DNA of 64,000 nt from CBDFLS01 sp965249185 (GCA_965249185.1 CBDFLS010000002.1:558001-622000); one strand, 5' to 3'. Positions 8,613 to 17,135 are shown, counted from the first letter of the stretch. Notes: generated from the letters alone by a model not told the origin. Numbers and translations: made by a program.

Positions 8613-8721
8613 GCCCACGCCCGGCGGATGCCGGCGCCCCATTCATACGTCACGGCACGGCCGCCCTTGCGACTGCATGCGAAGCCACGTATCATAGCCC
8701 GAACGTGACGCAGGAGGCAGT

Positions 8722-9516
8722 ATGGACCTGGGGATCGCCGGGCGCGTGGCGATCGTGGGGGGCTCCAGCAAGGGCATGGGCAAGGCCACGGCCATGGCCC
8801 TGGCCCGCGAGGGCGCCAGCGTGACCATCTGCGCCCGCCACGGCGAAGAGCTGGAGAAGACCGCCTCCGAGATCCGCGCCGCCGTCGCCGCGGACCGGGT
8901 ACTCCCTGTGGTGGCCGACATGTCGGTGCCCGAGGACGTGGACCGCGTGGTGGCGGAGACGGCGAGCCGCTGGGGCCGCATAGATATCGCCGTGAACAAC
9001 GTCAGCGGTCCGCCGCCCGGGCAGCCTGCGGAGTTCTCCGATGAGGACTGGTACAGCGCCTTCGAGCTGAACTACTACAGCGCCGTCCGCCTGTGCCGTC
9101 AGGTGCTTCCGATCATGAAACGCCAGGGGTGGGGCCGCATCATCTCCATCCTCTCCCTCTCCATCCGCCAGCCGGAGGACAACCTGGCCCTCTCCACCGT
9201 GACTCGGACCGCCGCCGCCGCTTACATGAAGACCCTCTCCACCGAGATGGCCTCGGAGGGCATCACCGTGAACACCGTGCTGCCCGGCTCCATCGCCACC
9301 GACCGGCTCCAGGGCGTGTGGAACATGCAAGCGAGGTTCCACGGCCGCGATCTGGCCCACGCCATGGACGACCGCCTATCCCTGGTCCCGACGGGCCGCT
9401 TCGGCAAGCCAGAGGAGGTGGCCGACCTGATATGCTTCCTGGCCTCGGAGCGGGCCAGCTTCGTCACCGGACTCAACATCCCCATCGACGGCGGCCAGCT
9501 CCGCGCCACTATCTAG
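8722..9516 (+). CDS. SDR family oxidoreductase
   Basis: 264 aa classical short-chain dehydrogenase/reductase. Visible features are the nucleotide motif VGGSSKGMGKA (a TGxxxGxG variant with GG in place of TG), the NNVSG strand (an NNAG variant), and the C-terminal GLNIPIDGGQ end common to FabG-like enzymes. The catalytic Tyr-x-x-x-Lys normally seen near residue 155 is not obvious: the region reads SIRQPEDNLALSTVTRTAAAAYMKTLSTEM, with AAYMKT as the only Tyr-Met-Lys arrangement, so activity may differ from the family. The start follows AGGAGGCAGT. It lies 4 bp before the hydratase gene and is probably in the same operon, consistent with catabolism of a small keto or enol acid. Confidence 0.85.
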   Translation: MDLGIAGRVAIVGGSSKGMGKATAMALAREGASVTICARHGEELEKTASEIRAAVAADRVLPVVADMSVPEDVDRVVAETASRWGRIDIAVNNVSGPPPGQPAEFSDEDWYSAFELNYYSAVRLCRQVLPIMKRQGWGRIISILSLSIRQPEDNLALSTVTRTAAAAYMKTLSTEMASEGITVNTVLPGSIATDRLQGVWNMQARFHGRDLAHAMDDRLSLVPTGRFGKPEEVADLICFLASERASFVTGLNIPIDGGQLRATI

Positions 9517-9520
9517 GCCT

Positions 9521-10297
9521 ATGCCCCCACTTGATATCCCCCAGGTAGTCGAAGAGTTCTGGCTCAGCCAGCGTCAGGGCGTCTACTTCCCTCCCCAATG
9601 GGAAGACCGCCTCACGCTGGACGAGGGGTATCAGGTCCAGCTCGGCCTGATGGAGCGCAACATCGCCGAGGGCGCACGGCAGGTGGGCTGGAAGGTTGGC
9701 CTGACCGCCGTAGCCATCCAGGAGCAGTTTCAGGTCCACGAGCCGGTCTTCGGCTACCTGCTCGACAGCGCGCCCCATGAAACCGGCGTCCGTTTCGCCA
9801 TGGACGAGCTGATCTCACCGGGCGTGGAGAACGAGCTCTGCGTGACCTTGGGCAGCGACCTGACCGGGCCCGGGGTGACCCAGGAGCAAGCGCTCGAGGC
9901 GTCGGCCACCGTGCGCCCCGCCCTGGAGATCGTCGAGCGGCGGGGCAACCTCACCCGTCATCTGGGCATCGCCCTAGCCGATAACGGACAGCAGAAGGCC
10001 ATCGTCCTGGGCCAGGAGACCCCCCTGGGCCCCGGAGTGGCTGACCTGGGGACCGTGACGGTCAAGGTGCTCGTCAACGGCGAGCTGATGGCCACCGGCA
10101 GGGGCGAGGACGTGATGGGGCACCCCATGCGGTCCGTGGCCTGGCTCGCCAACAAGGTGGCCGAGTTCGGCCGCCACCTTCGGGCCGGCGACCTGATCAT
10201 GACCGGCTCCTTCACCCAGCAGTTCAGCATGAGCCGCGGCTATAGCGTCACGGCCAGCTTCGACCCGCTGGGCAGCGTCAGCGCGTCGTTTACGTAG
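9521..10297 (+). CDS. 2-keto-4-pentenoate hydratase / fumarylacetoacetate hydrolase-like protein
   Basis: 258 aa, the size of MhpD-type hydratases. Landmarks are ARQVGWKVGLTAVAIQEQFQ near the N-terminus, the metal-site region SPGVENELCVTLG (Glu residues), VRPALEIVERR, and the C-terminal HLRAGDLIMTGSFTQQFS. Such enzymes hydrate 2-hydroxypenta-2,4-dienoates in aromatic meta-cleavage or decarboxylate related acids. It follows the SDR gene by 4 bp. The final 29 bp, including the stop codon, recur exactly at 11814-11842, on the far side of an IS-bearing island, as if DNA integrated at the 3' end of this gene and restored it. Confidence 0.88.
   Translation: MPPLDIPQVVEEFWLSQRQGVYFPPQWEDRLTLDEGYQVQLGLMERNIAEGARQVGWKVGLTAVAIQEQFQVHEPVFGYLLDSAPHETGVRFAMDELISPGVENELCVTLGSDLTGPGVTQEQALEASATVRPALEIVERRGNLTRHLGIALADNGQQKAIVLGQETPLGPGVADLGTVTVKVLVNGELMATGRGEDVMGHPMRSVAWLANKVAEFGRHLRAGDLIMTGSFTQQFSMSRGYSVTASFDPLGSVSASFT
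10269..10297 (+). repeat. left copy of 29-bp direct repeat flanking the island
   Basis: A perfect 29-bp match to 11814-11842. This copy is the 3' end of the hydratase gene and ends with its TAG stop. Placement at a gene end with stop regeneration resembles an attachment site, but no integrase is present. Confidence 0.85.
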
Positions 10298-10661
10298 ACA
10301 CCCAGCGGTCGTGGCATCAGCGGGCTGAGCAATTGCGAGAGTTGCTCTAAGCCTGGATAACCTCTTTCACCTCCTTGGGCAAGCTTGAGTAAACTCGTTT
10401 TTCCTGAGCCTGCTCGCTGTTGGTGCCGCGCTCCGTAACTGCGTCGCGCGACGCGCAGCGTTTGAGACGAACGGCTGATCCCGTCAATCCGATTCGAGAC
10501 GAAGAGGCGATCGACGCGAAGGGACTCTAGCTACGAAAGCTCGATGGTAACCCCCAACACCTGGATCACCGGCGCGCTCAGCGTCCGGTGAATCCTATTA
10601 TTATGTGAAGTCATCGACCAAAACGGTTGAGTAGGTGGCTATGTTTTTTCTTTTTTATTTT
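10298..10661. other. gene-poor left part of the island
   Basis: No gene recognised. The sequence holds a 14-bp palindrome near 10441 (GCGTCGCGCGACGC), a hairpin-prone ACCGG...CCGGT segment near 10569, and an AT-rich end. If the IS and one target copy are removed, the flanks join into an open stretch of about 50 codons ending KENTRTTSREEKK, but it has no good start and is not claimed as a gene. Confidence 0.5.
10654..10661. repeat. 8-bp target site duplication, left
   Basis: TTTATTTT directly outside the left end of the IS1595-type element; identical copy at 11507-11514. Confidence 0.85.
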
Positions 10662-11506
10662 GGGTATAGTCCCAAAACAGCCACCTGTGAGAGAATGGTG
10701 GCATGGGACGGAAGATTGGGTGCCCTCGATGTCAACACGCCAAGAGCTGGAGCATTCGGCGAGGTAAGAGTCGTTGTGCAGCCTGCCACTACGAGTGGGT
10801 GCCCAGGGCGCTGCCGCTTCGGTTGTCGCCAGGGGAGTGGCGGCGACTGTTGCGCTGGTTCGTCTTGGGGCAGAGTGCCGAGGTGATTGCCCAGGAGGCC
10901 CGCCTGGAGCGAAAGCGAGTCCTGCGAGCCCTGATCGTGGTGCGCCAGGCCATGGTCCGGGACGTTCCCCATGTCTTCTCCGGCGTGGTGGAGGTCGACG
11001 AGACCTACCTGGGAGGTTCCTGGCGCAACAGGCGCCTGGCAAAGCGTGTTCAGGGCACGAAGCGGGGCCGTGGAACCACTAAGCAAGCTGTCTTTGGGAT
11101 CCTGTGTCGAGGTGGCCTGGTGTGGGCGCAAGTGGTACCTAACGTGGAAGCCAAGACGCTGCTGCCGCTCCTGCACCAACGCGTGCAACGTGGCTCCATC
11201 GTCTGCTCGGACACCTTTACCAGCTACACGGGCGTCGCAGCGGGGGGCTACGTCCACCGGCTTGTGGACCACAGCCAGGCGTTCAGCGATCGGCAAGGGA
11301 GCCACGTCAACGGCTTGGAGGGCTTCTGGGGTTATCTCAAGCGGCGTCTGGCAGCCAAAGGGGGAGTCCGCCGAGAACGGCTGCCCCTCTATCTTGCTGA
11401 GTATGTCTGGCGCTACAATCATCGGCGTCTGTTGGGACCAGAACAGGTTAAGACATTGTTCAAGCTGCTTCAAAGCTAATCCGGTGGCTAAAACGGGACT
11501 TTACTC
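10662..11506 (+). mobile_element. IS1595-family insertion sequence, complete, with 8-bp target duplication
   Basis: An element of 845 bp. The ends are imperfect inverted repeats: the left reads GGGTATAGTCCC, five unmatched bases, then AGCCACC, and the right, read inward, GAGTAAAGTCCC, five bases, AGCCACC. Immediately outside, TTTATTTT occurs at 10654-10661 and again at 11507-11514, an exact 8-bp direct repeat, the size known for IS1595-family transposition. Intact transposase plus intact duplication indicates a recent insertion. Confidence 0.9.
10703..11479 (+). CDS. IS1595 family transposase
   Basis: 258 aa, complete. An N-terminal zinc ribbon (CPRC at 7-10 and CAAC at 25-28) is followed by a helix-turn-helix-like region and the catalytic DDE-type core: VEVDETYLGG (first Asp near residue 99), IVCSDTFTSY, and the C-terminal block SHVNGLEGFWGYLKRRL with the Asn/Glu/Lys arrangement typical of IS1595 and ISPna2-like enzymes. 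It catalyses cut-and-paste or copy transposition of the surrounding element, whose ends and target duplication are intact. Its GC content is lower than that of the chromosome around it, which fits recent arrival. Confidence 0.93.
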   Translation: MGRKIGCPRCQHAKSWSIRRGKSRCAACHYEWVPRALPLRLSPGEWRRLLRWFVLGQSAEVIAQEARLERKRVLRALIVVRQAMVRDVPHVFSGVVEVDETYLGGSWRNRRLAKRVQGTKRGRGTTKQAVFGILCRGGLVWAQVVPNVEAKTLLPLLHQRVQRGSIVCSDTFTSYTGVAAGGYVHRLVDHSQAFSDRQGSHVNGLEGFWGYLKRRLAAKGGVRRERLPLYLAEYVWRYNHRRLLGPEQVKTLFKLLQS

Positions 11507-11514
11507 TTTATTTT
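11507..11514. repeat. 8-bp target site duplication, right
   Basis: TTTATTTT directly outside the right end of the IS1595-type element; matches 10654-10661. Confidence 0.85.
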
Positions 11515-11854
11515 TCCTAACGCTATTGATGTTGCTATTGATGAGATGGGAAATTCCCCAAAAGAGAATACCCGTACCACTAGCCGAGAAGAAAAAAAAT
11601 AACGCAAGGCCGAGGGGCGTGCCCCACGCCGAACTACTAAAGAGAACTTCCATATTTAACTCCTTTATTAGCCGGAATTACCCATATCAAACCGCCTGGA
11701 CCAAGGCAACGCACCATCCTCGACGAGAGCCGTCGTAGTATTACTCACGAACGCGGTCAACGACCCAATCAAGCTCACAAAACCGTCTGTCGGCGTCGTG
11801 AACTGGCGTTCGATGGGCAGCGTCAGCGCGTCGTTTACGTAGGCGGCTGGCGGG
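11515..11854. other. gene-poor right part of the island
   Basis: AT-richer sequence with no recognisable gene. It holds a short duplicated phrase (CTATTGATG repeated near 11522 and 11534), a GGCGTG-CCC-CACGCC hairpin near 11615, and at its end the right copy of the 29-bp repeat (11814-11842), which abuts the 3' end of the FKBP gene. Confidence 0.5.
11814..11842 (+). repeat. right copy of 29-bp direct repeat flanking the island
   Basis: A perfect 29-bp copy of the hydratase gene 3' end (10269-10297), offset by 1,545 bp. Only a short, weakly similar stretch precedes it, so the rest of the gene is not duplicated. Confidence 0.85.
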
Positions 11855-12331
11855 CTATTCCCCGATGGAGACCAGCTCGATCTCGAAGGTGAGCGTCTTG
11901 CCCGCGAAGGGGTGGTTGCGGTCGAGGCGGACCACGTCGCCGGTGATCTCGATGACCTCGGCGGAGCCGCCGGTGGAGAGCCCGAGACGGTCGCCGAGAG
12001 CGATTCCCTCGGGCGCCTCGTCGCGCGGGAACTCGACGATCAGCGTCTCGTCGATCTCGCCGTATGCCTGCGCGGGGTCGAGCCGCACCGTGACGCTCTT
12101 GCCCACGGCCAGCCCGCGTACGGCGGCGTCGAAGTCGGCGATGAGCCTGCCGTCGCCAATGGTGAAGGTGAGCGGGTCCCGGCCCTGGGACGAATCGAAC
12201 ACCTCGCCGCTGTCCAGGGTGCCGGTGTAGTGGACCGAAACGGTGTCGCCCACCTCGGCCACACGTCCACCGCCGCACGCCGCCACGAGCAGCGTGAGCA
12301 TGACGACCGCCACGATAGTCCATGTCCTCAT
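11855..12331 (-). CDS. FKBP-type peptidyl-prolyl isomerase, lipoprotein
   Basis: 158 aa. The N-terminus MRTWTIVAVVMLTLLVAACG is a lipoprotein signal with lipobox VAAC (Cys about residue 19), placing the protein on the outer face of the membrane. The rest is an FKBP domain of the SlyD-like type: VSVHYTGTLDSGEVFDSS, GLAVGKSVTVRLDPAQAYGE, an inserted flap, and the typical end NHPFAGKTLTFEIELVSI. It should catalyse proline cis-trans isomerisation and chaperone exported proteins. The long frame extending to 12790 is antisense to the VOC gene; the ATG at 12331 fits the signal peptide. Confidence 0.93.
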   Translation of the reverse strand: MRTWTIVAVVMLTLLVAACGGGRVAEVGDTVSVHYTGTLDSGEVFDSSQGRDPLTFTIGDGRLIADFDAAVRGLAVGKSVTVRLDPAQAYGEIDETLIVEFPRDEAPEGIALGDRLGLSTGGSAEVIEITGDVVRLDRNHPFAGKTLTFEIELVSIGE

Positions 12332-12383
12332 ATCAGTGCTCGCTCCCCGCTTGCAGATATAGGTTGACAGTCCGTGGCGCCGC

Positions 12384-12863
12384 CTACCCGCCGTCCCGCA
12401 GCGCGGGCACCGGGTTGGGGTCGCGGAACGACGGCTCCCGCTCCAGGTCCTTCTTCGCGAAGGAGAACTCCAGCGAGATGCCATTCGGGTCCTCGAAGTA
12501 GATGGAGTCGACCATGCCGTGGTCCACCACGTCGCTGGCGGGCACGCCGTGCTCCCGGGCCCGCCGCTGGAGCGCCAGCAGCGTCTCCTCCGAGTCCACG
12601 TTGATGGAGACGTGGTCGAAGCTGCGGCCCGACGCCGGCACGCCCGAGTCTTTGCGCGGCGGCAGCTCCACGCCCTGCCATTCAAAGAAGGCGATGCTGC
12701 TGCGCGGCCCGATGCCGAAGAAGTAGTGGCGCATGGGCTTTCCGCCAATGTCGCCGCCCACCGTGCCCACCACGGGCATGCCCAGCACATCGCGGTAGAA
12801 GCGGACGGTCTTCTCCATGTCGTTGGTAACCAGCGCCAGGTGGTTGACTCCCTGATAGCTCAT
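12384..12863 (-). CDS. VOC family protein (glyoxalase/dioxygenase fold)
   Basis: 159 aa with two beta-alpha-beta-beta-beta modules. The start INHLAL-like GVNHLALVTNDMEKTVRFYRD and the second-module FDHVSINVD plus VDSIYFEDPNGISLEFS contain the His and Glu positions that bind the metal in this superfamily. Members include glyoxalases, extradiol dioxygenases and resistance proteins; the specific reaction is not evident. It starts with ATG after GAGGAG and is transcribed toward the FKBP gene. The nearby keto-acid hydratase would fit a ring-cleavage role, but that is only suggestive. Confidence 0.88.
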   Translation of the reverse strand: MSYQGVNHLALVTNDMEKTVRFYRDVLGMPVVGTVGGDIGGKPMRHYFFGIGPRSSIAFFEWQGVELPPRKDSGVPASGRSFDHVSINVDSEETLLALQRRAREHGVPASDVVDHGMVDSIYFEDPNGISLEFSFAKKDLEREPSFRDPNPVPALRDGG

Positions 12864-12902
12864 GATGCGTTGCTCCTCTCGTGTTACCGCAGGCGTCCTA
12901 GC

Positions 12903-14462
12903 TCACTCCGTCTCCAAAAACTCGCCGATCTGCTTCACCTCCAGCCGCTCCACTGCCATCTCCGGCGCGTGGACCATCTCGTCGGCGTTCCAGACGATGG
13001 TGGCCTTCGTGGTGTCGCCCACGCCCAGGACGCCGTTCAGCACCCGGTCGAGATTATCGTTGATGCGCACCGTGTTGGGCTTCAGCGGCTCGGCGATGCG
13101 CCCGTCGCGGATGATATAGGAGTCGCCCACCACCGTACAGGTGAAGTCGCCCCTGGCCAGGCCGTTGATGGGGTAGGTGTACCAGATGCGTCCGATGTAG
13201 AGGCCGTCGCCCACCAGGCGCAGCAGTTCCCGCGAGGGCAGCGGCGTGGCGCCCTGGACGACGACGTTGGTGGGCGTGGCGCCCGGCTCCTGGTCGAAGT
13301 GACGCCCCCCGCCGTAACCGGTGCGGAAGCCGTTGCGGGGCACGATGGCCCCGGTCCGGCGCGACGGCTCCACGCCCAGCTTCTCCTTGCCCTTGGGGTC
13401 GTGGAGGATGCGCTGAGTCTCGTACCAGGAGGAGAGCAGGCCCACCAGCCGGCCGTTTCGTATGAGGTCCGTACGGCCGGTGGACAGCCCTTCGTCGGTG
13501 ATGCCCTTGCTGGCCGCCAGCCCCTTGACGGCGCCGTGGTCGTAGATGGAGAGGAGCGGCGACGCGATACGCTTGCCCAGCTTCCCCTCGAAGGGCGACG
13601 ACCAGGCGTGGAAGGTGCCGAGCTGCAAGCCGGGGAGCACTAAGTTGTTGAGTAGGTCGGTGACCGGCTGGGGGCCCAGGACCACCCGGTACTCCCCGTC
13701 CGGCACGCGGCGCCCCCCGGCGGAGCGAATGGCGTTGCGGGCTGCCTGGGCGCCGGGGGCGCCCGAGAACTCGCTCAGGCGAGAGCCCACGTGCCACGCC
13801 GTGCCCTTGGTGAACTGGCCCTCCACCATGCTGGTGGCCACCGAGGTGATGAGCGCCGACTCGTCGGCCAGGACATGGCCGTGGCCGGTGCCGCCGATGG
13901 CGACCCGCTCCTGGAGCACCATGACGTCGCCGGTCAGGATAAGGCCCAGGTCGGGGATGGCGTCGGGCGTGCGGGCCCACTCCAGCAGCTCCTCCGACGA
14001 CTGGAAGGCCTCCAAGCAGCCGTCCACCACGGCCCAGCCCAGGTCCACCAGCTTGCCGTCGGAGAGGCGCATGAGCTGGCGGTCGTGGTAGCCCACGATG
14101 GAGCGCCGGGGACGCGAGCTGAACCGGGGCAGCGACACGAACTCAGGGTCGCGGACGGCGGTGCGTCGCGCCTTGTCCAGCGCCTCGCGCACGCCGGTCA
14201 GCGACAGGTCGCTGGGCTCGCTGCCGAAGCCGACCCTGGCCGTGCCGGAGTCCTTGAACACGACCCGCAGGCCGACGCCGTAGGACTCCAGGGACTTGGG
14301 CTCCTCCACGCCGTTCGACGGGATGTGGGAGGTATAGCTGAGGCGGGCCAGCAGGTTGGCGTTGCTGGCCATGAACACCTCGGCCTCGGTTACGTCGGGC
14401 ACGGTGCGCAGGTAGGCGGACGCCTCCTGGACGGCCCTGCGGAGTTGGGCGAGCGGGATCAT
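12903..14462 (-). CDS. TldD/PmbA family protein, TldE-like subunit
   Basis: 519 aa. It shows the PmbA/TldE architecture: an N-terminal domain beginning QLRRAVQEASAYLRTV, a central GVGLRVVFKDSGTARVGFGS strand motif, and a C-terminal domain with the conserved stretch GLARGDFTCTV near residue 450. It lacks the HExxxH zinc motif, as TldE subunits do. With its partner, TldD/TldE forms a heterodimeric metalloprotease that trims modified peptides and unfolded substrates. Its ATG overlaps the stop of the upstream tldD-like gene by 4 bp, which supports co-translation of the two subunits. Confidence 0.9.
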   Translation of the reverse strand: MIPLAQLRRAVQEASAYLRTVPDVTEAEVFMASNANLLARLSYTSHIPSNGVEEPKSLESYGVGLRVVFKDSGTARVGFGSEPSDLSLTGVREALDKARRTAVRDPEFVSLPRFSSRPRRSIVGYHDRQLMRLSDGKLVDLGWAVVDGCLEAFQSSEELLEWARTPDAIPDLGLILTGDVMVLQERVAIGGTGHGHVLADESALITSVATSMVEGQFTKGTAWHVGSRLSEFSGAPGAQAARNAIRSAGGRRVPDGEYRVVLGPQPVTDLLNNLVLPGLQLGTFHAWSSPFEGKLGKRIASPLLSIYDHGAVKGLAASKGITDEGLSTGRTDLIRNGRLVGLLSSWYETQRILHDPKGKEKLGVEPSRRTGAIVPRNGFRTGYGGGRHFDQEPGATPTNVVVQGATPLPSRELLRLVGDGLYIGRIWYTYPINGLARGDFTCTVVGDSYIIRDGRIAEPLKPNTVRINDNLDRVLNGVLGVGDTTKATIVWNADEMVHAPEMAVERLEVKQIGEFLETE

Positions 14463-16027
14463 GGCCCCACCACCCGTGCGACGCTGCGTATGGTGGGGCC
14501 GCCGTTGCCCATGCGCTTGGCCTGCATGGGCTGGCCCTTGCCGCAGTTGGGCACGGGGTACATCAGGAAGTCGTTGCCCACGCCGTCCACATGCATGAAG
14601 TAGTCCTTGCTGTCCGCCATGACGGCGCCGTCGCGGTAGAGCCTGCCCAGCTCTCCGTGTTCGATCTCGTACACCTGCATGGCGGAGATGCGGAAGTTCT
14701 CGCGGGACTCGGCGATGGAGGGGATGCGGTGGCCCTTGACGTAGTAGCCGTGGTCCACGTCCTTGATCAGCGTCTCGGGGTCGGAGTCGCCGCCCAGGAA
14801 GAAGGTGTTGGTCATTCGGATGAGGGGCACCATGGCGGCGTCGTTGGCGCGGTAGCCGCCGTTGGGCGCCACGCCCATGATGGCCGCGGTCTGGCGGCTG
14901 TTCAGGAACTCCTCGTAGATGCCGTCGCGGATGTGCCAGACGCGGCGCGACGGCGTGCCCTCGTGGTCGTAGGGGAAGTTGCCGTAGCCCTCCATGGTGG
15001 CGTCGGAGACGGCGTTGAGCAGGGGCGAGCCCACCCGCTGGCCCACCTGGGTGTCCTTCAGGCTGTTGAGCAGCCAGCTACGGCCCGCGTAGCCCGCCTC
15101 CATCTTCATGGCGCGGTCCAGCTCCGAGGGGTGCCCGACGATCTCGTGGACCAGCAGCGTGTTGTAGTGGGGGTCCGTAACCACCGTCACCTCGCCGTCG
15201 CTGGAGGGCAGCGGCGGGGCGGCGGCCGTCTCCACGGCCATGCGGGCCAGCTCCACCGAGAAGTCCATGAGGCTGGGCAGGGTGATGTAGGGATGGCTGT
15301 AGCCGTGCTCCATGATCTCCCAGCCGCGCTGGTGGCCGGTGAAGTCGTACAGCTCCATGGGGCCTTGGCCGCCGTTGGCCATGACGAAGACGAAGCCCTC
15401 CGTCTGGGCGTAGGTGTGGTCGATGTTGGAGCCGTGGGAGCTGCACAGGAGGTCGCGGATGAGGACGGAGAATGCGCCGACGCCGTTGTGCATCACCTTG
15501 TCGCTGACGCCCGCCATCGCCTTGGAGACCTGTGCCACCTGCTCGGTGACGGCGGCCATGGAGAGCTGGCGCGGGTCCTGCTCGTACACGGCTGGGATGG
15601 TGTCCACGTGGGCCTCCACGGGCGCCAGCGCCGAGTCGTAGAGGGCCTCGCCCAGCTTGGCGAACCGCTGCCGGGACGCCGCCTTGTGGGATGCGCTGGC
15701 GCGGGCGCGCTCGTGGGCGTGGCGCACGCCTTCGCGCAGCACCTGGCCCATGCGGTCGACGTCGGCGGCGCCCAGGGTGCGGCCGTAGTAGCCAGGAGCG
15801 CCCGCGCCGCCCGCCTCGGCCAGCACGCGCACGCCGAACGACAGGCCGCGCTCCTCGCCGCTGCTCTTGGCGCTGCCGTTCTCGGCATAGGTGCCCAGGC
15901 CCTCGCTGGCCTCCATGCGGATGTCGCAGTGGCGCAGGCCGCTCAGGCGCTTGGCGTAGCCCTGGGCAACCTGGGCCACCAGGGGCCGCAGGCGGTCGAT
16001 GACGTCGGTGGTGATGCGGTTAGGCAT
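14459..16027 (-). CDS. TldD family metallopeptidase, catalytic subunit
   Basis: 522 aa. The catalytic HExxxH motif is visible as LLVHEIVGHPSELDRA in the middle of the protein, with a later Cys or Asp ligand region typical of TldD. The N-terminal part contains RMEASEGLGTYAENGSAKSS and SFGVRVLAEAGG, family hallmarks. It pairs with the downstream TldE-like protein to form a zinc protease active on short linear peptides. ATG 16027 follows GGAGAGCACATC. A low-GC DGQHR gene ends only 16 bp upstream on the same strand, so that insertion sits between this gene and whatever promoter it originally used. Confidence 0.92.
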   Translation of the reverse strand: MPNRITTDVIDRLRPLVAQVAQGYAKRLSGLRHCDIRMEASEGLGTYAENGSAKSSGEERGLSFGVRVLAEAGGAGAPGYYGRTLGAADVDRMGQVLREGVRHAHERARASASHKAASRQRFAKLGEALYDSALAPVEAHVDTIPAVYEQDPRQLSMAAVTEQVAQVSKAMAGVSDKVMHNGVGAFSVLIRDLLCSSHGSNIDHTYAQTEGFVFVMANGGQGPMELYDFTGHQRGWEIMEHGYSHPYITLPSLMDFSVELARMAVETAAAPPLPSSDGEVTVVTDPHYNTLLVHEIVGHPSELDRAMKMEAGYAGRSWLLNSLKDTQVGQRVGSPLLNAVSDATMEGYGNFPYDHEGTPSRRVWHIRDGIYEEFLNSRQTAAIMGVAPNGGYRANDAAMVPLIRMTNTFFLGGDSDPETLIKDVDHGYYVKGHRIPSIAESRENFRISAMQVYEIEHGELGRLYRDGAVMADSKDYFMHVDGVGNDFLMYPVPNCGKGQPMQAKRMGNGGPTIRSVARVVGP

Positions 16028-16043
16028 GATGTGCTCTCCAGTC

Positions 16044-17135
16044 TTACAATTCGCCCTTCATAAGGTCGGCCAGCTGCTTATGTCCGGCACCGCTAGAGTA
16101 CTGCCCAACTCCACCGCTAGTCCTCCAGAACGCTTCGGTCATGTATGTCCTGCTTTTTTGCAATTTACTTGCAATATCAGAGGCTGTAAGTGCAGTTGGA
16201 TTCGTAGCAGTTTCGAAAACATGTCGAGCAACCCTGTGCATTACAAATAGACCCACTGAACCTTGTATGGTATATTCAGCTGGGCTTCGGAATGCATCCA
16301 GTAAAATCCTTGAGATTCCATCCCAATACCTGATTATCAGATCAACAACCTCATCATCCGACAAATGCGCAACCGGCGATCTAGCGCCAGTCAAAGGCCG
16401 AAGGGAGTCGACAAAGGACTTCATTGATGCAACCCGATTCGGGTCATAGATCATGTTCGGTTCCTCGATACGATCAGCCCACGGTCCAGTCGTAAGTCGC
16501 ATGATCTTAACCAAAACCCGTGTGGCTCTAATCTTGTACCGATTGCCAGGGCCGACCAGGTTCAACAACTCCTTTTCATCCGAATCAGCCGCCATTGCAT
16601 GCATCAACGTTAATGCTAGGTCCGAGTCCACCCTCTTCTGCTTACTATTGATGAGATAAAACTGGCGCATTTCTTCGAAGCGAGTTGCATTCGCAAGGAT
16701 TATGACCGGAAACTCAAAGTCTGCTAGTCCTGATTGCCCCAATGTCTCGATACCATATTGAAGAGCTCGCCATCGATGCTGATAATCGATGATTACGAGC
16801 ATATGTCCATCTGGGATCTCAAGGTGACCGAATGGTGATCCCGTGGAAATCGAGTTGAAGGGAAGAACGCCAAGTTCCATTTCTCTCGCTGAGAGCACCG
16901 CTGCCGTTGGTAAGAGGGGGGATCCTTCCCTAATCAAAAACGCAGCGATCCGACGATAATGATCAGGAATTGGCGAACGCTGATAGCCTTGACCCGAATT
17001 GGTTGGATCCCATCCTATGCCAGGATCCCACTCGTGAATGTAAGCCGTGGCAAGAATCTGTTTCGCGGTTATTCGCCCGACATAGATAGTCACGTTCTTC
17101 TGGATTAGTTTTATGACAGGGATCGTTAGACTCAT
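16044..17135 (-). CDS. DGQHR domain protein, DndB-like, orphan
   Basis: 363 aa. The diagnostic DGQHR signature appears as DYQHR at residues 117-121, within MLVIIDYQHRWRAL, preceded by GYQRSP near residue 50 and followed by VDSDLALTLMHAM and a helical C-terminus. The family includes DndB, a regulator in DNA phosphorothioation loci, and many stand-alone proteins of unknown role. No dndA, C, D, E or dpt genes are nearby. The coding sequence is markedly AT-rich (about 43 percent GC in a sampled 60-base stretch against well over 60 percent in neighbours), so it is probably a foreign insertion between ilvD and tldD. Confidence is good for the family and low for function. Confidence 0.8.
   Translation of the reverse strand: MSLTIPVIKLIQKNVTIYVGRITAKQILATAYIHEWDPGIGWDPTNSGQGYQRSPIPDHYRRIAAFLIREGSPLLPTAAVLSAREMELGVLPFNSISTGSPFGHLEIPDGHMLVIIDYQHRWRALQYGIETLGQSGLADFEFPVIILANATRFEEMRQFYLINSKQKRVDSDLALTLMHAMAADSDEKELLNLVGPGNRYKIRATRVLVKIMRLTTGPWADRIEEPNMIYDPNRVASMKSFVDSLRPLTGARSPVAHLSDDEVVDLIIRYWDGISRILLDAFRSPAEYTIQGSVGLFVMHRVARHVFETATNPTALTASDIASKLQKSRTYMTEAFWRTSGGVGQYSSGAGHKQLADLMKGEL

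Noticed and set aside
10592..11600. Open frame formed when the IS1595 element is removed
   Set aside because: About 50 codons with no good start or ribosome site; kept only as a note in the island description.
14591..16063. 490-codon open frame on the plus strand
   Set aside because: It is the GC-rich antisense shadow of the tldD-like gene, His/Val/Gly-rich with no domain.
16044..17135. DNA phosphorothioation locus
   Set aside because: Only a DndB-like protein is present, without DndA, C, D or E.
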